The translations under genes were made by a program, and so were the position numbers. From Selenomonadaceae bacterium (GTDB lineage: Bacteria > Bacillota > Negativicutes > Selenomonadales > Selenomonadaceae): a DNA stretch of 64,000 bases. Under the pieces are notes generated by a model that worked only from the letters and a program-made list of their open reading frames with translations, was not told where the DNA came from and did not search any database. This document shows positions 17,044 to 25,602 of the stretch, one piece after another (position 1 is the stretch's first letter; each line of letters begins with the position of its first letter). The stretch is taken from positions 713,700 through 777,699 of the forward strand of contig JAUNIB010000001.1 in the NCBI GenBank assembly GCA_030523645.1, written 5' to 3'.

Positions 17044-18663
17044 TTACTTAGCCGGTTTGATTTCCGGGGTGAGCCAGTAGTAGTCAGCCGGCTTGATGTC
17101 TGCGTTAGCAATCTTGGAGGAGCTGACCATGTTGGTCTGCGGATAGCCCATGAAGATGGAGGCGCAGTCATCGAGGATAATCTGCTGAGCCTTGATCATC
17201 ATCTCACGACGCTTGCCCTTGTCAAACTCGACAGCGAGCTTAGCCATGAGCTCATCATAAGCCGGGTTGCTGTAGCCGGTACCGTTCTGCGGGTTGTTGC
17301 CGTCTACATTGGTACGCCAGTACCAGTTGAGGTAGATTTCCGGGTCACCGGTCGGAGCGGTGATGTTGTTGGAAATCATGAGGTCGAACTCGCCGTTGAT
17401 ACCCATGCGGTCAACGAGGTTGTAGTCAACGGTGTTAATCTTGATATCAATGCCGACCTTCTTGGCATCAGCCTGAATAGCCTCGGAGTAGAGCGGCAGC
17501 TCTGCACGGCTGTTGTAGGTAACGATGGTGAGCTGCAGGGGCTTGCCATCCTTATCGAGGATGCCGTCGCCGTTGGTGTCTTTCCAGCCAGCCTCAGCGA
17601 GGAGCTTCTTGGCACGCTCTACATTGTAGGCGTTCGGGTCCTTCAGCTGGTCAAAGCCGTAGTCGAGGGAAGGAGGAACCGGAGCCTTGCCGGCGATGAA
17701 GGTGCCCTTCAGGAGAACCTTGTTGTAGGTCTCACGGTCGAGGGAGCTTACGAGAGCTTCACGGACGCGCTTATCGTTGAGGATACGGCCTTCACGCTGG
17801 TTGAGGCGGGTAATAACGGTACGGAGAGATGCAAGCTCGGATACACGGAACTTGTCCTTGCCGCGGAAGAGGGTCATATCACCGGCAGCGATGTTTACAG
17901 CTGCGTCGATTTCACCGGACTGGAGAGCCATAGCGCGGGTGTTCGGGTCGTCGATGGAGGGAATCTCAACAACCTTGTAAGGCGGCTTGCCACCCCAGTA
18001 GGTGTCGTTGGATTCCATGACAGCCTTTTCCTTTACAAAGCTCTTAACTTTGTACGGGCCGGTGCAGATAGGACCCTGCTTGGAGAAGTCGCGGTCGCCG
18101 CCGGCAGCCTTGTCGGAGGTAACATCAACGATGAGCCAGAGAGGATCAGACAGAGCGCCGTTCAGGTTCGGCATGGGCTCCTTGGTGGTGATCATGAGAT
18201 CCTGACCCTTTGCCTCCATCTTGGTGTAGGCAAAGAAGGTACCGGCACGCTTGGACTTTGCAAATACGCGCTCGATGGACTTCTTAACAGCTTCAGCATC
18301 GCACTTCTTGCCGTTGGAGAAGGTTACATTGTCACGGATGTGGATGGTCCAGGTGAGTTTGTCCTCGCTTACGGACCACTTGTCAGCAACCCACGGCTGA
18401 ACGACCATCTTCTCATCGAATTTGAAGAGGCACTCGCCGAGGCCGTAACGCATTACAACCCAGCCAAAGTAGTTATCGGTCGGCTCGAGGCTGTCGGCGA
18501 AGTTGGTAACACCGAACTTGAACTTCTCAGCCTGACCGGAAGCAGCCTTCTTGTCATCGGCCTTCTTGTCACCGCCGCCACCGCAGCCGGTAACGAAGCT
18601 GGCCAGCATACCGGTAGCAAGAGCAGCAGCCATAGCTTTCTTTGCTTTGGTAAAAGTGAACAT
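17044..18663 (-). CDS. Periplasmic solute-binding lipoprotein of the SBP_5 (Dpp/Opp/Nik) family
   Basis: A 539-residue lipoprotein. The signal peptide ends in the lipobox SFVTGCGGGGDKK (Cys about residue 27), identical in its GCGGGGDKK tail to the LivJ-like protein at 62130. The mature part has SBP_5 features: DKLTWTIHIRDNVTFSNGK, GPYKVKSFVKEKAVMESNDTYWGGKPPYK, LQSGEIDAAVNIA, AKKLLAEAGWKDTNGDGIL, and IYLNWYWRTNVDG near the C-terminus. It binds the cargo outside the membrane and delivers it to the permeases encoded just upstream. Sequence style resembles NikA and dipeptide-binding proteins about equally. The hydrogenase gene at the window start and the His-rich ATPase make nickel a reasonable guess, not a conclusion. 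Confidence 0.88.
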   Translation of the reverse strand: MFTFTKAKKAMAAALATGMLASFVTGCGGGGDKKADDKKAASGQAEKFKFGVTNFADSLEPTDNYFGWVVMRYGLGECLFKFDEKMVVQPWVADKWSVSEDKLTWTIHIRDNVTFSNGKKCDAEAVKKSIERVFAKSKRAGTFFAYTKMEAKGQDLMITTKEPMPNLNGALSDPLWLIVDVTSDKAAGGDRDFSKQGPICTGPYKVKSFVKEKAVMESNDTYWGGKPPYKVVEIPSIDDPNTRAMALQSGEIDAAVNIAAGDMTLFRGKDKFRVSELASLRTVITRLNQREGRILNDKRVREALVSSLDRETYNKVLLKGTFIAGKAPVPPSLDYGFDQLKDPNAYNVERAKKLLAEAGWKDTNGDGILDKDGKPLQLTIVTYNSRAELPLYSEAIQADAKKVGIDIKINTVDYNLVDRMGINGEFDLMISNNITAPTGDPEIYLNWYWRTNVDGNNPQNGTGYSNPAYDELMAKLAVEFDKGKRREMMIKAQQIILDDCASIFMGYPQTNMVSSSKIANADIKPADYYWLTPEIKPAK

Positions 18664-18704
18664 TTACATCTCTCCTATTCCTTATATGATAATTTAAGAA
18701 ACAA

Positions 18705-19520
18705 CTAGTTATTACCACGCGGGTCCATGATATCGCGGAGGCAGTCACCCCAGGTATTGAAGATGGCTACGACGATGAGGATGGCAAGACCGGGGTAAAG
18801 CATGACCCAGGGGGCAGTCTGGATGACCTGACGACCCTCGTTGAGCATGAGGCCCCACTCAGGAGTCGGCGGCTGAGCACCGAAGCCGAGGAAGGACAGG
18901 CCGGCAATCTCCATAATCATGGTACCGATATCCATAGCGGCGGTAACAATGATGGTGAGGATGATATTCGGCAGGATGTGACGATAGAGCACCTGAATGG
19001 GTCGAGTACCGTTGGTAACAGCAGCTGCTACGAAGTCACGGTCACGAATCTTCATGGTGAGGGAGCGGGCAAGACGAGCGTACTTCGTCCAGCCTACAAC
19101 GGTAAGAGCAAGGATGGTATTGATAGCACTACCACCCATGATACCGGCGATGGCGATAGCCAGAACGACACCGGGGAATGCGAGCATGAGGTCAGAGATG
19201 CGCATGAGAACCATGTCGACTCTGCCGCCGCAGTAACCGGCAACGATACCAATCGCGGTGCCGATGGCAGTCATGAGCACTACGATGACCATAGTCATGG
19301 AAAGAGATACGCGGGCACCGTAGAGGATACGGGCGAAGCAGTCACGACCAAGCTTGTCGGTACCGAAGATGTGATTGCCACCCGGCTCCATAAGAGCGTC
19401 TTTCATGTTGGTGGCGTATGGGTCAAAGGAAGTTATCAACGGGGCGAATATTGCAGCGGCAATAATCAGCAGTACGAGACCCGTAAATACTCTGAATGTT
19501 GTTTTGTCACTCATTTTCAT
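18705..19520 (-). CDS. ABC importer permease, NikC/DppC-like
   Basis: 271 residues with six predicted membrane spans and the BPD_transp_1 fold. An N-terminal helix (VFTGLVLLIIAAAIFAPLI) is followed by HIFGTDKLGRDCFARILYGARVSLSM, a strict DppC/NikC family signature. The EAA loop appears near LTVVGWTKYARLARSLTMKIRDRDFVAAA. The last part, LSFLGFGAQPPTPEWGLMLNEG, is also characteristic. Its ATG abuts the NikB-like stop (19520/19521), so translation is coupled. It forms the channel with the NikB-like permease. Confidence 0.93.
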   Translation of the reverse strand: MKMSDKTTFRVFTGLVLLIIAAAIFAPLITSFDPYATNMKDALMEPGGNHIFGTDKLGRDCFARILYGARVSLSMTMVIVVLMTAIGTAIGIVAGYCGGRVDMVLMRISDLMLAFPGVVLAIAIAGIMGGSAINTILALTVVGWTKYARLARSLTMKIRDRDFVAAAVTNGTRPIQVLYRHILPNIILTIIVTAAMDIGTMIMEIAGLSFLGFGAQPPTPEWGLMLNEGRQVIQTAPWVMLYPGLAILIVVAIFNTWGDCLRDIMDPRGNN

Positions 19521-20462
19521 TTAGCGAGTCCCCTTTCTGATGCGCGGATCAAGGTAATGGTACGAGCAGTCGATGATAAGATTGATAACCATATAGAAGA
19601 CCGCTATCCAGAGGACGAAGCCCATGACCAGCGGGTAGTCACGCATTTCGATGGCGTGTACTGCCAGCTTGCCGAGACCCGGCCAGCCGAATACCATCTC
19701 GATGACGGCAGAGCCGCCGAGCAGCCAGCCGATGGTCAGACCGAGAAGGGTGATGAGCGGCAGGCAGGCATTGGGCAGAATATGATGCCAGAGAACACGG
19801 CTCATGGGAATGCCGCGAGCACGAGCGCCCATTACATAGTCCTGATTGAGTTCTTCGAGAAGAGCAGTACGCACCTGACGGGTGTACTTTGCAGCCATTG
19901 GAATAGCCAGTGTGACAGCCGGGAGAACCATGCGTCTAAATTCTACCTCGCCGCCCGCAATGGGGAACCAACCAAGCTGAAGTCCGAAGATGTAGAGAAG
20001 AACAAGACCAACCCAGAAGGAAGGCATTGAAATTCCTACGAAGGTAACAGCACGGATTACATTGTCGATGATACTGTTGCGATGAAGAGCGGAAATGATG
20101 CCGAGCGGCAGCGCAATAATCATCATAATGAAGAGAGAGGAACCGGCAAGAGCAATCGTACCAGGCAGAGCTTCCATGAGCTTCTGGGCTACCGGAACGC
20201 GAGCCGAGTAGGACATACCCATATCACCGGTAAGAAGTCCACCTAACCAGCGAACATACTGAACGTGGAAGGGCTGGTCGAGACCGAGCTCCTTTCGAGT
20301 TGCCTCAATGACCTCCTTCGGTATGATAGTATCGCCGACCTCCAAAATCATTTCGACTGGATCACCCGGGGCAATGTAGGTGAGTGCAAAGGTCAGAAAT
20401 GTTACGCCCAGGAGCGTGAATATCATCTGCACTAAGCGATGAAGTATTTCTTTCCCTTTCAA
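19521..20462 (-). CDS. ABC importer permease, NikB/DppB-like
   Basis: About 313 residues. It has an N-terminal helix (LVQMIFTLLGVTFLTFALTYIAPGDP), then GLDQPFHVQYVRWLGGLLTGDMGMSY, and a conserved EAA-loop region TRQVRTALLEELNQDYVMGARARGI (given as landmarks). These define the DppB/NikB permease family. It is the first gene of the importer operon. I prefer the TTG at 20462, which has AAGGGAG 8 nt upstream; the ATG at 20483 has no ribosome site and would place that AAGGGAG inside the coding sequence. A sigma-70-like promoter lies about 100 nt upstream. Confidence 0.92.
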   Translation of the reverse strand: MKGKEILHRLVQMIFTLLGVTFLTFALTYIAPGDPVEMILEVGDTIIPKEVIEATRKELGLDQPFHVQYVRWLGGLLTGDMGMSYSARVPVAQKLMEALPGTIALAGSSLFIMMIIALPLGIISALHRNSIIDNVIRAVTFVGISMPSFWVGLVLLYIFGLQLGWFPIAGGEVEFRRMVLPAVTLAIPMAAKYTRQVRTALLEELNQDYVMGARARGIPMSRVLWHHILPNACLPLITLLGLTIGWLLGGSAVIEMVFGWPGLGKLAVHAIEMRDYPLVMGFVLWIAVFYMVINLIIDCSYHYLDPRIRKGTR

Positions 20463-20557
20463 AAGACCATCTCCCTTTTGCATATTGATAATTGATAATA
20501 TCTGATGAACTCATAATATATTCCATCTATTTATAAGTCCATCTTTTTAACGACATT

Positions 20558-20587
20558 ATTTTAGTTTATGTATAATCATTCTGTCAA
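20558..20587 (-). promoter_or_regulatory. Promoter of the Nik/Dpp-like ABC importer operon
   Basis: On the minus strand TTGACA (20582-20587) is followed after 18 nt by TAAAAT (20558-20563). The region is very AT-rich. A tandem TATCAAT pair lies between it and the start codon. Confidence 0.65.
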
Positions 20588-20692
20588 GTACTTAGCATAA
20601 CAATTAATAAATTATATTAATAAGTTAGCACGGAATTAGTTATTCAGAACCTATACATATTACAAATATAAATATTTATAATCGTAAATCGC

Positions 20693-20726
20693 AAAAAAAT
20701 AAGGAGATTGGGACAATCTCCTTATT
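20693..20726 (-). terminator. Rho-independent terminator after the M14-like hydrolase gene
   Basis: A 13-bp perfect stem (AATAAGGAGATTG / CAATCTCCTTATT, 3-nt loop) followed on minus by a run of seven T. It lies about 33 nt past the stop of the gene at 20759. Confidence 0.9.
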
Positions 20727-20758
20727 AATTTTAGCTCAAAAACTACCACTAGGTCTTT

Positions 20759-21796
20759 TTACTCAATTAATTCATGATGGTTGTCATCAGCATGAACTGC
20801 ATCTTCCGTCTCGTGCAGAACATGGCAGTTCTGCTCTACAGCGCAGAACATTACCGCATCGCCTTTGCGGACAGACAGAGCCGACAGCTGGTAGAGAATG
20901 GTGGCTGATTCATTAGCCACAACCTCTTCCCGGATATTCCCAAAGACATCGGTAATTGTACCTACAATCTGCCCTTTGCTCAGAATATCACCGGGCTGAA
21001 CAAGAGGCTTCCACAGGCCGCTCTCTTTGGCCACAATGGGACGGGAATTGCCAAAATCATGGATATGATCCAGCTTCCTTCTCTCTTTTCCGTCATCATA
21101 CATGCCGAAATATTTCATAAGACGGTACATATCTGCCAGATAGCCGATTTCCTCATTTTCATTCCAGACGCAGTTTCCGCCGCGCTCAATAAGGATACCG
21201 GGCAAGTCATTCAGAGATGCCGCAGCAAGACTGCCGTTGGGAGACTTGGAGCTGACCATCCAGTGAATATACAGGTTCTCCGCTGCCTTTCGGGATTTCT
21301 CTACTATCTCCGGTTTCGCCAGCACGGAGTAGTAGAGGTGCGGTATCAGGTCTTCATGGAGGTCTCCGCTGTGAAGGTCCATGTAGAAGTCATATCCCCT
21401 GCCCATTTCCTGCGTGATAAACCAGGCAATTCGCTCGGCAGCAGTACCATCCTCCTTGCCGGGATATACACGGTTGATGTTCTTTCCGTCTGCCGGAACA
21501 ATGGCAGCTTTGCGCTCCATGAAAGCCCCACCGTTCACAAGGTGGAGAATAGTGAGAGAGCCGGACATCTTCAAGGGGTCAATTCGGCGGACCAGCTGAG
21601 CAGTGGCAAGAATGCCGGGGTACTCATTGCCGTGAATACCGGCGGTAATGAGTATTCGTTTGCCGGGCTTTGCTCCGTTTATGATTGAGAACGGTACATC
21701 CGGGGTATCATCCGTAATGCTGATATAGCCCTGTACCTTTGTTCCCGGTTTCGCTATATAACCGCAAAATTCTATATCTTTTGCTACATCACACAT
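20759..21796 (-). CDS. Succinylglutamate desuccinylase/aspartoacylase-family zinc hydrolase (M14-like)
   Basis: A 345-residue putative carboxypeptidase-fold deacylase. The zinc-ligand pattern is visible: TAGIHGNEYPG gives H55 and E58, and MDLHSGD gives H142. A beta-barrel-like C-terminal part follows (VQPGDILSKGQIVGTITDVFG), common to aspartoacylase-like proteins. Family members remove acyl groups from N-acyl amino acids or act as amidases; the substrate cannot be read from the sequence. The C-terminus is His- and acid-rich (HVLHETEDAVHADDNHHELIE as scattered residues), which is unusual for the family. It lies between the importer and the metal ATPase on the same strand, with its own terminator, and could belong with either. 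Confidence 0.82.
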   Translation of the reverse strand: MCDVAKDIEFCGYIAKPGTKVQGYISITDDTPDVPFSIINGAKPGKRILITAGIHGNEYPGILATAQLVRRIDPLKMSGSLTILHLVNGGAFMERKAAIVPADGKNINRVYPGKEDGTAAERIAWFITQEMGRGYDFYMDLHSGDLHEDLIPHLYYSVLAKPEIVEKSRKAAENLYIHWMVSSKSPNGSLAAASLNDLPGILIERGGNCVWNENEEIGYLADMYRLMKYFGMYDDGKERRKLDHIHDFGNSRPIVAKESGLWKPLVQPGDILSKGQIVGTITDVFGNIREEVVANESATILYQLSALSVRKGDAVMFCAVEQNCHVLHETEDAVHADDNHHELIE

Positions 21797-21825
21797 ACCA
21801 ATAAGTTCTCCTTTTCCGAGGTGTA

Positions 21826-23745
21826 TTATTTTGCATGAGCGCAGGCCAGCCAGGTAGTGTCAACCCGGAGGGCACGAATTGCGTTCAGAATGGCAATAAC
21901 CATAACGCCGACATCGGCGAAGATGGCAAACCACATATTAGCGTAGCCGATAGCACCGAGGATGATGCAGAGTACCTTGATGCCGATAGCCATCCAGATA
22001 TTCTGTCTTACGATTCCCAGAGTCTTGCGGGCAATCATCATGGCGAAGGCAATTCTGGCCGGGTCATCATCCATGATTACGATATCGGCAGCTTCGATAG
22101 CAGCATCAGAGCCGAGAGCGCCCATGGCGATACCGACATCGGCACGGGTAAGTACCGGGGCATCGTTGATGCCGTCACCGACAAAGGCCAGCTGATCCTT
22201 TTCGCTCTTGGCAGACAGCAGCTTCTCTACTTCCTCTACCTTGTTGCTGGGAAGAAGCTCAGCCTTGTACATATCGAGGCCCAGCTCTCCGGCTACAGCC
22301 TTGGCGGTGATTTCCGTATCACCGGTGAGCATTACAGTCTTTGTTACACCTGCATCCTTCAGTCCCTGAATAGCGGCTGCGGAGCATTCTTTAATAATAT
22401 CGGAGATAACGATGAATCCGGCGTATTTTCCGTCAACTGCTACATGAATGACGGTGCCCGGTACATCGGGATTTTCTGCGTTGATTTCCAGCTTGGCCAT
22501 GAGGCGCTTGTTGCCGGCGGCGACCTTGTGACCGTCTACCGTTGCCGTTACGCCGTGGCCGCTGATTTCTTCATAGTCTGCGACATCATTCATGCTGATG
22601 TCTTTGCCGTAGGCCTTTTTCAGGCTGAGGCTGATGGGGTGCTTGGAGTAGCTCTCCGCATAGGCAGCGTAGCGAATGAGGTCATCATTGCTCATGCCCT
22701 GCGGCTCTACCTTAGTTACTTCAAATACACCTTTGGTAAGGGTACCGGTCTTGTCAAATACTACGCACTTCGTGTCGGCAAGGGCTTCCAGATAGTTGGA
22801 GCCTTTTACCAGAATGCCGTGAGCGCTTGCACCGCCAATACCGCCGAAGAAGCTGAGGGGGATAGAGATAACCAGTGCGCAGGGGCAGCTGATAACCAGC
22901 ATAATCAGCGCACGCTCAACCCATACGCTCCAATCGGGAGAAAGTCCCATGGCATAGCCGCGGACAAGAGGAACACCTACTGCCAGCAGGACGGCCAGGG
23001 CGCAGACGATGGGGGTATATACCCGGGCAAAGCGGGTAATGAATTTTTCACTGCGGGATTTTCTTGCGCCGGCGTTCTCTACCATTTCGATAATCTTGGC
23101 GGCAGTGGATTCATCCGCTTCCTTAGTAGTACGGACGCGGATAACGCCGGACATATTGATGCAGCCGGAGAGGACTTCGTCGCCTTCCTTCGCTTCGCGG
23201 GGTACGCTCTCACCGGTGAGGGCGCGGGTATCAACATTGGTAGTACCGCTCTCAATGATACCGTCGATAGGTACTTTTTCACCGGGCTGAACGATGATAA
23301 CGGAGCCGACCTCTATTTCGTCCGGGTCAACCTGTTTGATTTTCCCGTCTACTTCAATATTGGCATAGTCGGGGCGAATGTCCATGAGGTCGGTAATATT
23401 GCGGCGGCTCTTGCCTACAGCGTAGCTCTGGAAAAGCTCACCAATCTGATAGAAGAGCATAACGGCAGCGCCTTCCTCGTACTCGCCGAGGACCATAGCG
23501 CCGGAGGTAGCGATAGCCATGAGGAAGTTTTCGTCAAAGGCATCGCCGTGGGAAATACCGAGAACAGCCTTGCGAAGGATGTCATAGCCAATGATGAGAT
23601 ACGGGATAAGGTACAGGCTTGCTTCCGCCATCCTGCGGGTACCTTCATCCGGGAATACACTTTCAAATGGGAAGAAGGACAATGTTACCATCAGTATAGA
23701 TGTAACAATAATCCTCGCCAACATTACTTTCTGCTTCTTATTCAC
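21826..23745 (-). CDS. Heavy-metal P1B-type ATPase (Zn/Cd/Pb class, CadA/ZntA-like) without N-terminal HMA domain
   Basis: 639 residues. P-type landmarks are ALTGESVPREA (actuator TGES), SCPCALVISIP (the CPC of the sixth metal-site helix in its zinc/cadmium form), VFDKTGTLTKG (phosphorylated Asp), SKHPISLSLKKA (HP locus), and MLTGDTEITAKAVAGELG with [22 protein letters not shown]. The protein begins straight at membrane helices and lacks the usual N-terminal HMA domain; a separate small HMA protein is encoded 45 nt upstream. CPC followed by ALVISIP favours Zn/Cd/Pb over copper export. It is co-transcribed with the HMA gene from the promoter at 24067-24103, whose core is shared with copA. Confidence 0.93.
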   Translation of the reverse strand: MNKKQKVMLARIIVTSILMVTLSFFPFESVFPDEGTRRMAEASLYLIPYLIIGYDILRKAVLGISHGDAFDENFLMAIATSGAMVLGEYEEGAAVMLFYQIGELFQSYAVGKSRRNITDLMDIRPDYANIEVDGKIKQVDPDEIEVGSVIIVQPGEKVPIDGIIESGTTNVDTRALTGESVPREAKEGDEVLSGCINMSGVIRVRTTKEADESTAAKIIEMVENAGARKSRSEKFITRFARVYTPIVCALAVLLAVGVPLVRGYAMGLSPDWSVWVERALIMLVISCPCALVISIPLSFFGGIGGASAHGILVKGSNYLEALADTKCVVFDKTGTLTKGVFEVTKVEPQGMSNDDLIRYAAYAESYSKHPISLSLKKAYGKDISMNDVADYEEISGHGVTATVDGHKVAAGNKRLMAKLEINAENPDVPGTVIHVAVDGKYAGFIVISDIIKECSAAAIQGLKDAGVTKTVMLTGDTEITAKAVAGELGLDMYKAELLPSNKVEEVEKLLSAKSEKDQLAFVGDGINDAPVLTRADVGIAMGALGSDAAIEAADIVIMDDDPARIAFAMMIARKTLGIVRQNIWMAIGIKVLCIILGAIGYANMWFAIFADVGVMVIAILNAIRALRVDTTWLACAHAK

Positions 23746-23789
23746 TGGCTATACACCTCCGGGATATTTGTTCAGAGTTCCTTTATTTA

Positions 23790-24011
23790 TCAGTCTACGA
23801 AGATTTCGCAGTCCGGCTCTACCTTCTTGGCAGCAGCAACAATGTTCTTGGTTACGGTATCAACATCTGCACCGTCAGCAAACTCAACGGTCATTTTCTG
23901 AGCCATGAATGCAATGGCTACTTTGTCAACGCCTTCAACCTTTGCAACAGCATCTTCGATTTTGAGGGCGCAGGCAGCACAGTCGATTTCGGTCTTGAAT
24001 TTCTTTTTCAT
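23790..24011 (-). CDS. Small stand-alone heavy-metal-associated (HMA) domain protein
   Basis: 73 residues forming one ferredoxin-like HMA domain: KFKTEIDCAACALKIEDAVAK with the metal-binding CxxC (CAAC), and VAIAFMAQKMTVEFA in the second half. It resembles a detached N-terminal domain of the P-type ATPase that follows 45 nt downstream, and would deliver or sense the metal cargo. I use ATG 24011 because GGAGG lies 8-9 nt upstream; the frame extends 5 codons further to another ATG without such a site. Confidence 0.9.
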   Translation of the reverse strand: MKKKFKTEIDCAACALKIEDAVAKVEGVDKVAIAFMAQKMTVEFADGADVDTVTKNIVAAAKKVEPDCEIFVD

Positions 24012-24066
24012 TGTAAGTACCTCCATTTAATAACGATTTTGATTAGCAGATTACTGCACTTCTTAT

Positions 24067-24103
24067 ATGTGAATATTTAAGCATATATCACCATGATTGT
24101 CAA
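24067..24103 (-). promoter_or_regulatory. Promoter with shared operator core ahead of the HMA-P1B ATPase unit
   Basis: On minus, TTGACA (24098-24103), a 17-nt spacer and TTAAAT (24075-24080). The 19-nt stretch TATGCTTAAATATTCACAT (24067-24085), which spans the -10, is identical to the one at the copA promoter (47777-47795). This suggests control by a common regulator, probably a metal-responsive repressor that blocks the -10. Confidence 0.75.
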
Positions 24104-24165
24104 TAGTTATTTTTTGCATAAGGTCAATAAATAATAAATGTATGGGAAATAAAAAAGCCTGCGAA

Positions 24166-24268
24166 TAACCTCACCCACCGGCTTCGCCGGTCCCCCCTCC
24201 CCAGAGGGGAGGGTTAATGACCTTCTCCTCCGGAGAAGGTGGCTCGCGAAGCGAGACGGATGAGGTTA
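24166..24268. repeat. Two intergenic palindromic repeat units
   Basis: An ACCTCACCCACC unit with CCCCTCCCCAGAGGGGAGGG (24169-24213) is joined to a CCTTCTCCTCCGGAGAAGG unit with TCGCGAAGCGAGACGGATGAGGTT (24221-24267). The same pair occurs at 10949-11066. No gene is seen in the 24104-24283 gap. Confidence 0.85.
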
Positions 24269-24283
24269 CAGCACGCTTTATTT

Positions 24284-25456
24284 TTACTTCTTCAATGTAA
24301 ACACGGCAATTTCCGGAGGACAGCCTAGCCGGAAGGGGAACCAGCTTCCGTTGCCGGAATGAACATAGCCGAGGGTTTTCTTTTTTTCTTTTCCGTCTAC
24401 CCTATAGACTCCACGCATATATTTGAATATGGGCGGAGCTATCGATACTCCCAACAGGCCAATTTGACCGCCGTGGGTATGCCCGGTGAGAACCGCCGCT
24501 GCCCCCTGCTCCGCACCTCTGTCTATAAAATCAGGATGATGCGCAAGAAGAACCGAGACTGCTCCCGACGGGATATTCCGATAGGCTTCTTCGGTGTATT
24601 CCTTTGCCAGCCGGTCGAATATGTCACGCCGCCGGGGATAATCAACGCCCGCAAGGTAAAGAGAGGCTTCCGTTCCTTCCTTTCCGGCCAGGCAGAGCGA
24701 TTGATTCCTGAGGACTTTTATTTTTGACCCGGAGAGCTTCTCCTCTATAAGAGACATGTTGCGGAAGTATTCATGGTTGCCGAAGATGAATACTATTCCG
24801 TCCTTAAATTTGTCACAGCTGCGATTGACGATTTCGATTGCTTCTTCATTAGTTTCGTTGTCGTCAAAAACATCCCCGGTAAGTACCAGCACATCACCGC
24901 CAAGACCTGCGGCCTTCTCCAGCAGCTCGCCAAGCCGGTCGGGCATCAGGAACGGCCCGCAGTGAACATCGCTGAGCTGGACAATCCGATAGCCGTCCAG
25001 CGATTTGTGAGCCGGCTCCTTCAAGGGAATATCGTAATTGTTGACTACCGTCCCGTCCTTTTCTACCAGTCCGCCGTATAAGCTGGCGGCAGCGGCAGCT
25101 GTCGGGTACAGCACCGCCCCTTTCAGAATCCTTCTCCGTCTTTCATCAACCGGACTGACCAAAGGCGTACTGATAAGCCGCTTCAGACAACGGATACCGA
25201 CACCGATAGCAACGAACAGGATGAAGCCAATCTCAGCCATCATCAGTATCGTGAACACATGGAGAATGATTTTTGCGGTACCGTTCATATTGCCCCAGCA
25301 CCAGCCCATAGCAAGGGTCGAGCCGATGTTGAACAGAGCCGTATACATTCTTAGCTTTGTCAGCTTCTCGCCGGCTGTCACATAGCGGGCTGCCCACATT
25401 GCGGCGGCTGTTACCAGCAGAATGACACCGCCAAGAAAGAGATAGAATCGTATCAT
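24284..25456 (-). CDS. Membrane-anchored calcineurin-like metallophosphoesterase (YkuE/YaeI type)
   Basis: 390 residues. Three to four hydrophobic helices fill about the first 95 residues (FYLFLGGVILLVTAAAMWAA onward). A metallophosphoesterase domain starts near residue 155 with the two-metal motifs VQLSDVHCGPF, VLTGDVFDDNE, IFGNHEY, LAHHPDFID and LTGHTHGGQIG. This arrangement matches the YkuE-like group thought to cleave lipid-linked or phosphodiester substrates such as UDP-diacylglucosamine-like molecules; the real substrate is unknown. The start at 25456 is the first ATG of the hydrophobic segment. It has an A/T-rich upstream region and is separated from bchD by a terminator, so it is probably monocistronic. 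Confidence 0.9.
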   Translation of the reverse strand: MIRFYLFLGGVILLVTAAAMWAARYVTAGEKLTKLRMYTALFNIGSTLAMGWCWGNMNGTAKIILHVFTILMMAEIGFILFVAIGVGIRCLKRLISTPLVSPVDERRRRILKGAVLYPTAAAAASLYGGLVEKDGTVVNNYDIPLKEPAHKSLDGYRIVQLSDVHCGPFLMPDRLGELLEKAAGLGGDVLVLTGDVFDDNETNEEAIEIVNRSCDKFKDGIVFIFGNHEYFRNMSLIEEKLSGSKIKVLRNQSLCLAGKEGTEASLYLAGVDYPRRRDIFDRLAKEYTEEAYRNIPSGAVSVLLAHHPDFIDRGAEQGAAAVLTGHTHGGQIGLLGVSIAPPIFKYMRGVYRVDGKEKKKTLGYVHSGNGSWFPFRLGCPPEIAVFTLKK

Positions 25457-25504
25457 AAAATGACCTCGAAATCTTCAGTATTGTTTCGCAATAGCTTAAA
25501 ACAA

Positions 25505-25554
25505 AAAACAGGCAAATGTCAACAATCCCGTGAGATGTGACATTTGCCTGTTTT
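25505..25554 (-). terminator. Strong terminator downstream of the cobN-bchI-bchD operon
   Basis: A 17-bp perfect inverted repeat (AAAACAGGCAAATGTCA with its complement) with a 16-nt loop, followed on minus by TTTTTTGTTTT. It lies about 50 nt past the bchD stop. A short CCCCTCTCCAATGGGGAGGG palindrome (25573-25597) sits between them. Confidence 0.9.
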
Positions 25555-25602
25555 AGTTTGTGAAAGGTTATTATCCCCCTCTCCAATGGGGAGGGTTTCA
25601 GG

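Noticed and set aside
21835..23901. A 688-codon plus-strand frame opposite the P1B-ATPase
   Set aside because: Shadow of a gene with all P-type motifs; composition is unlike other proteins here.
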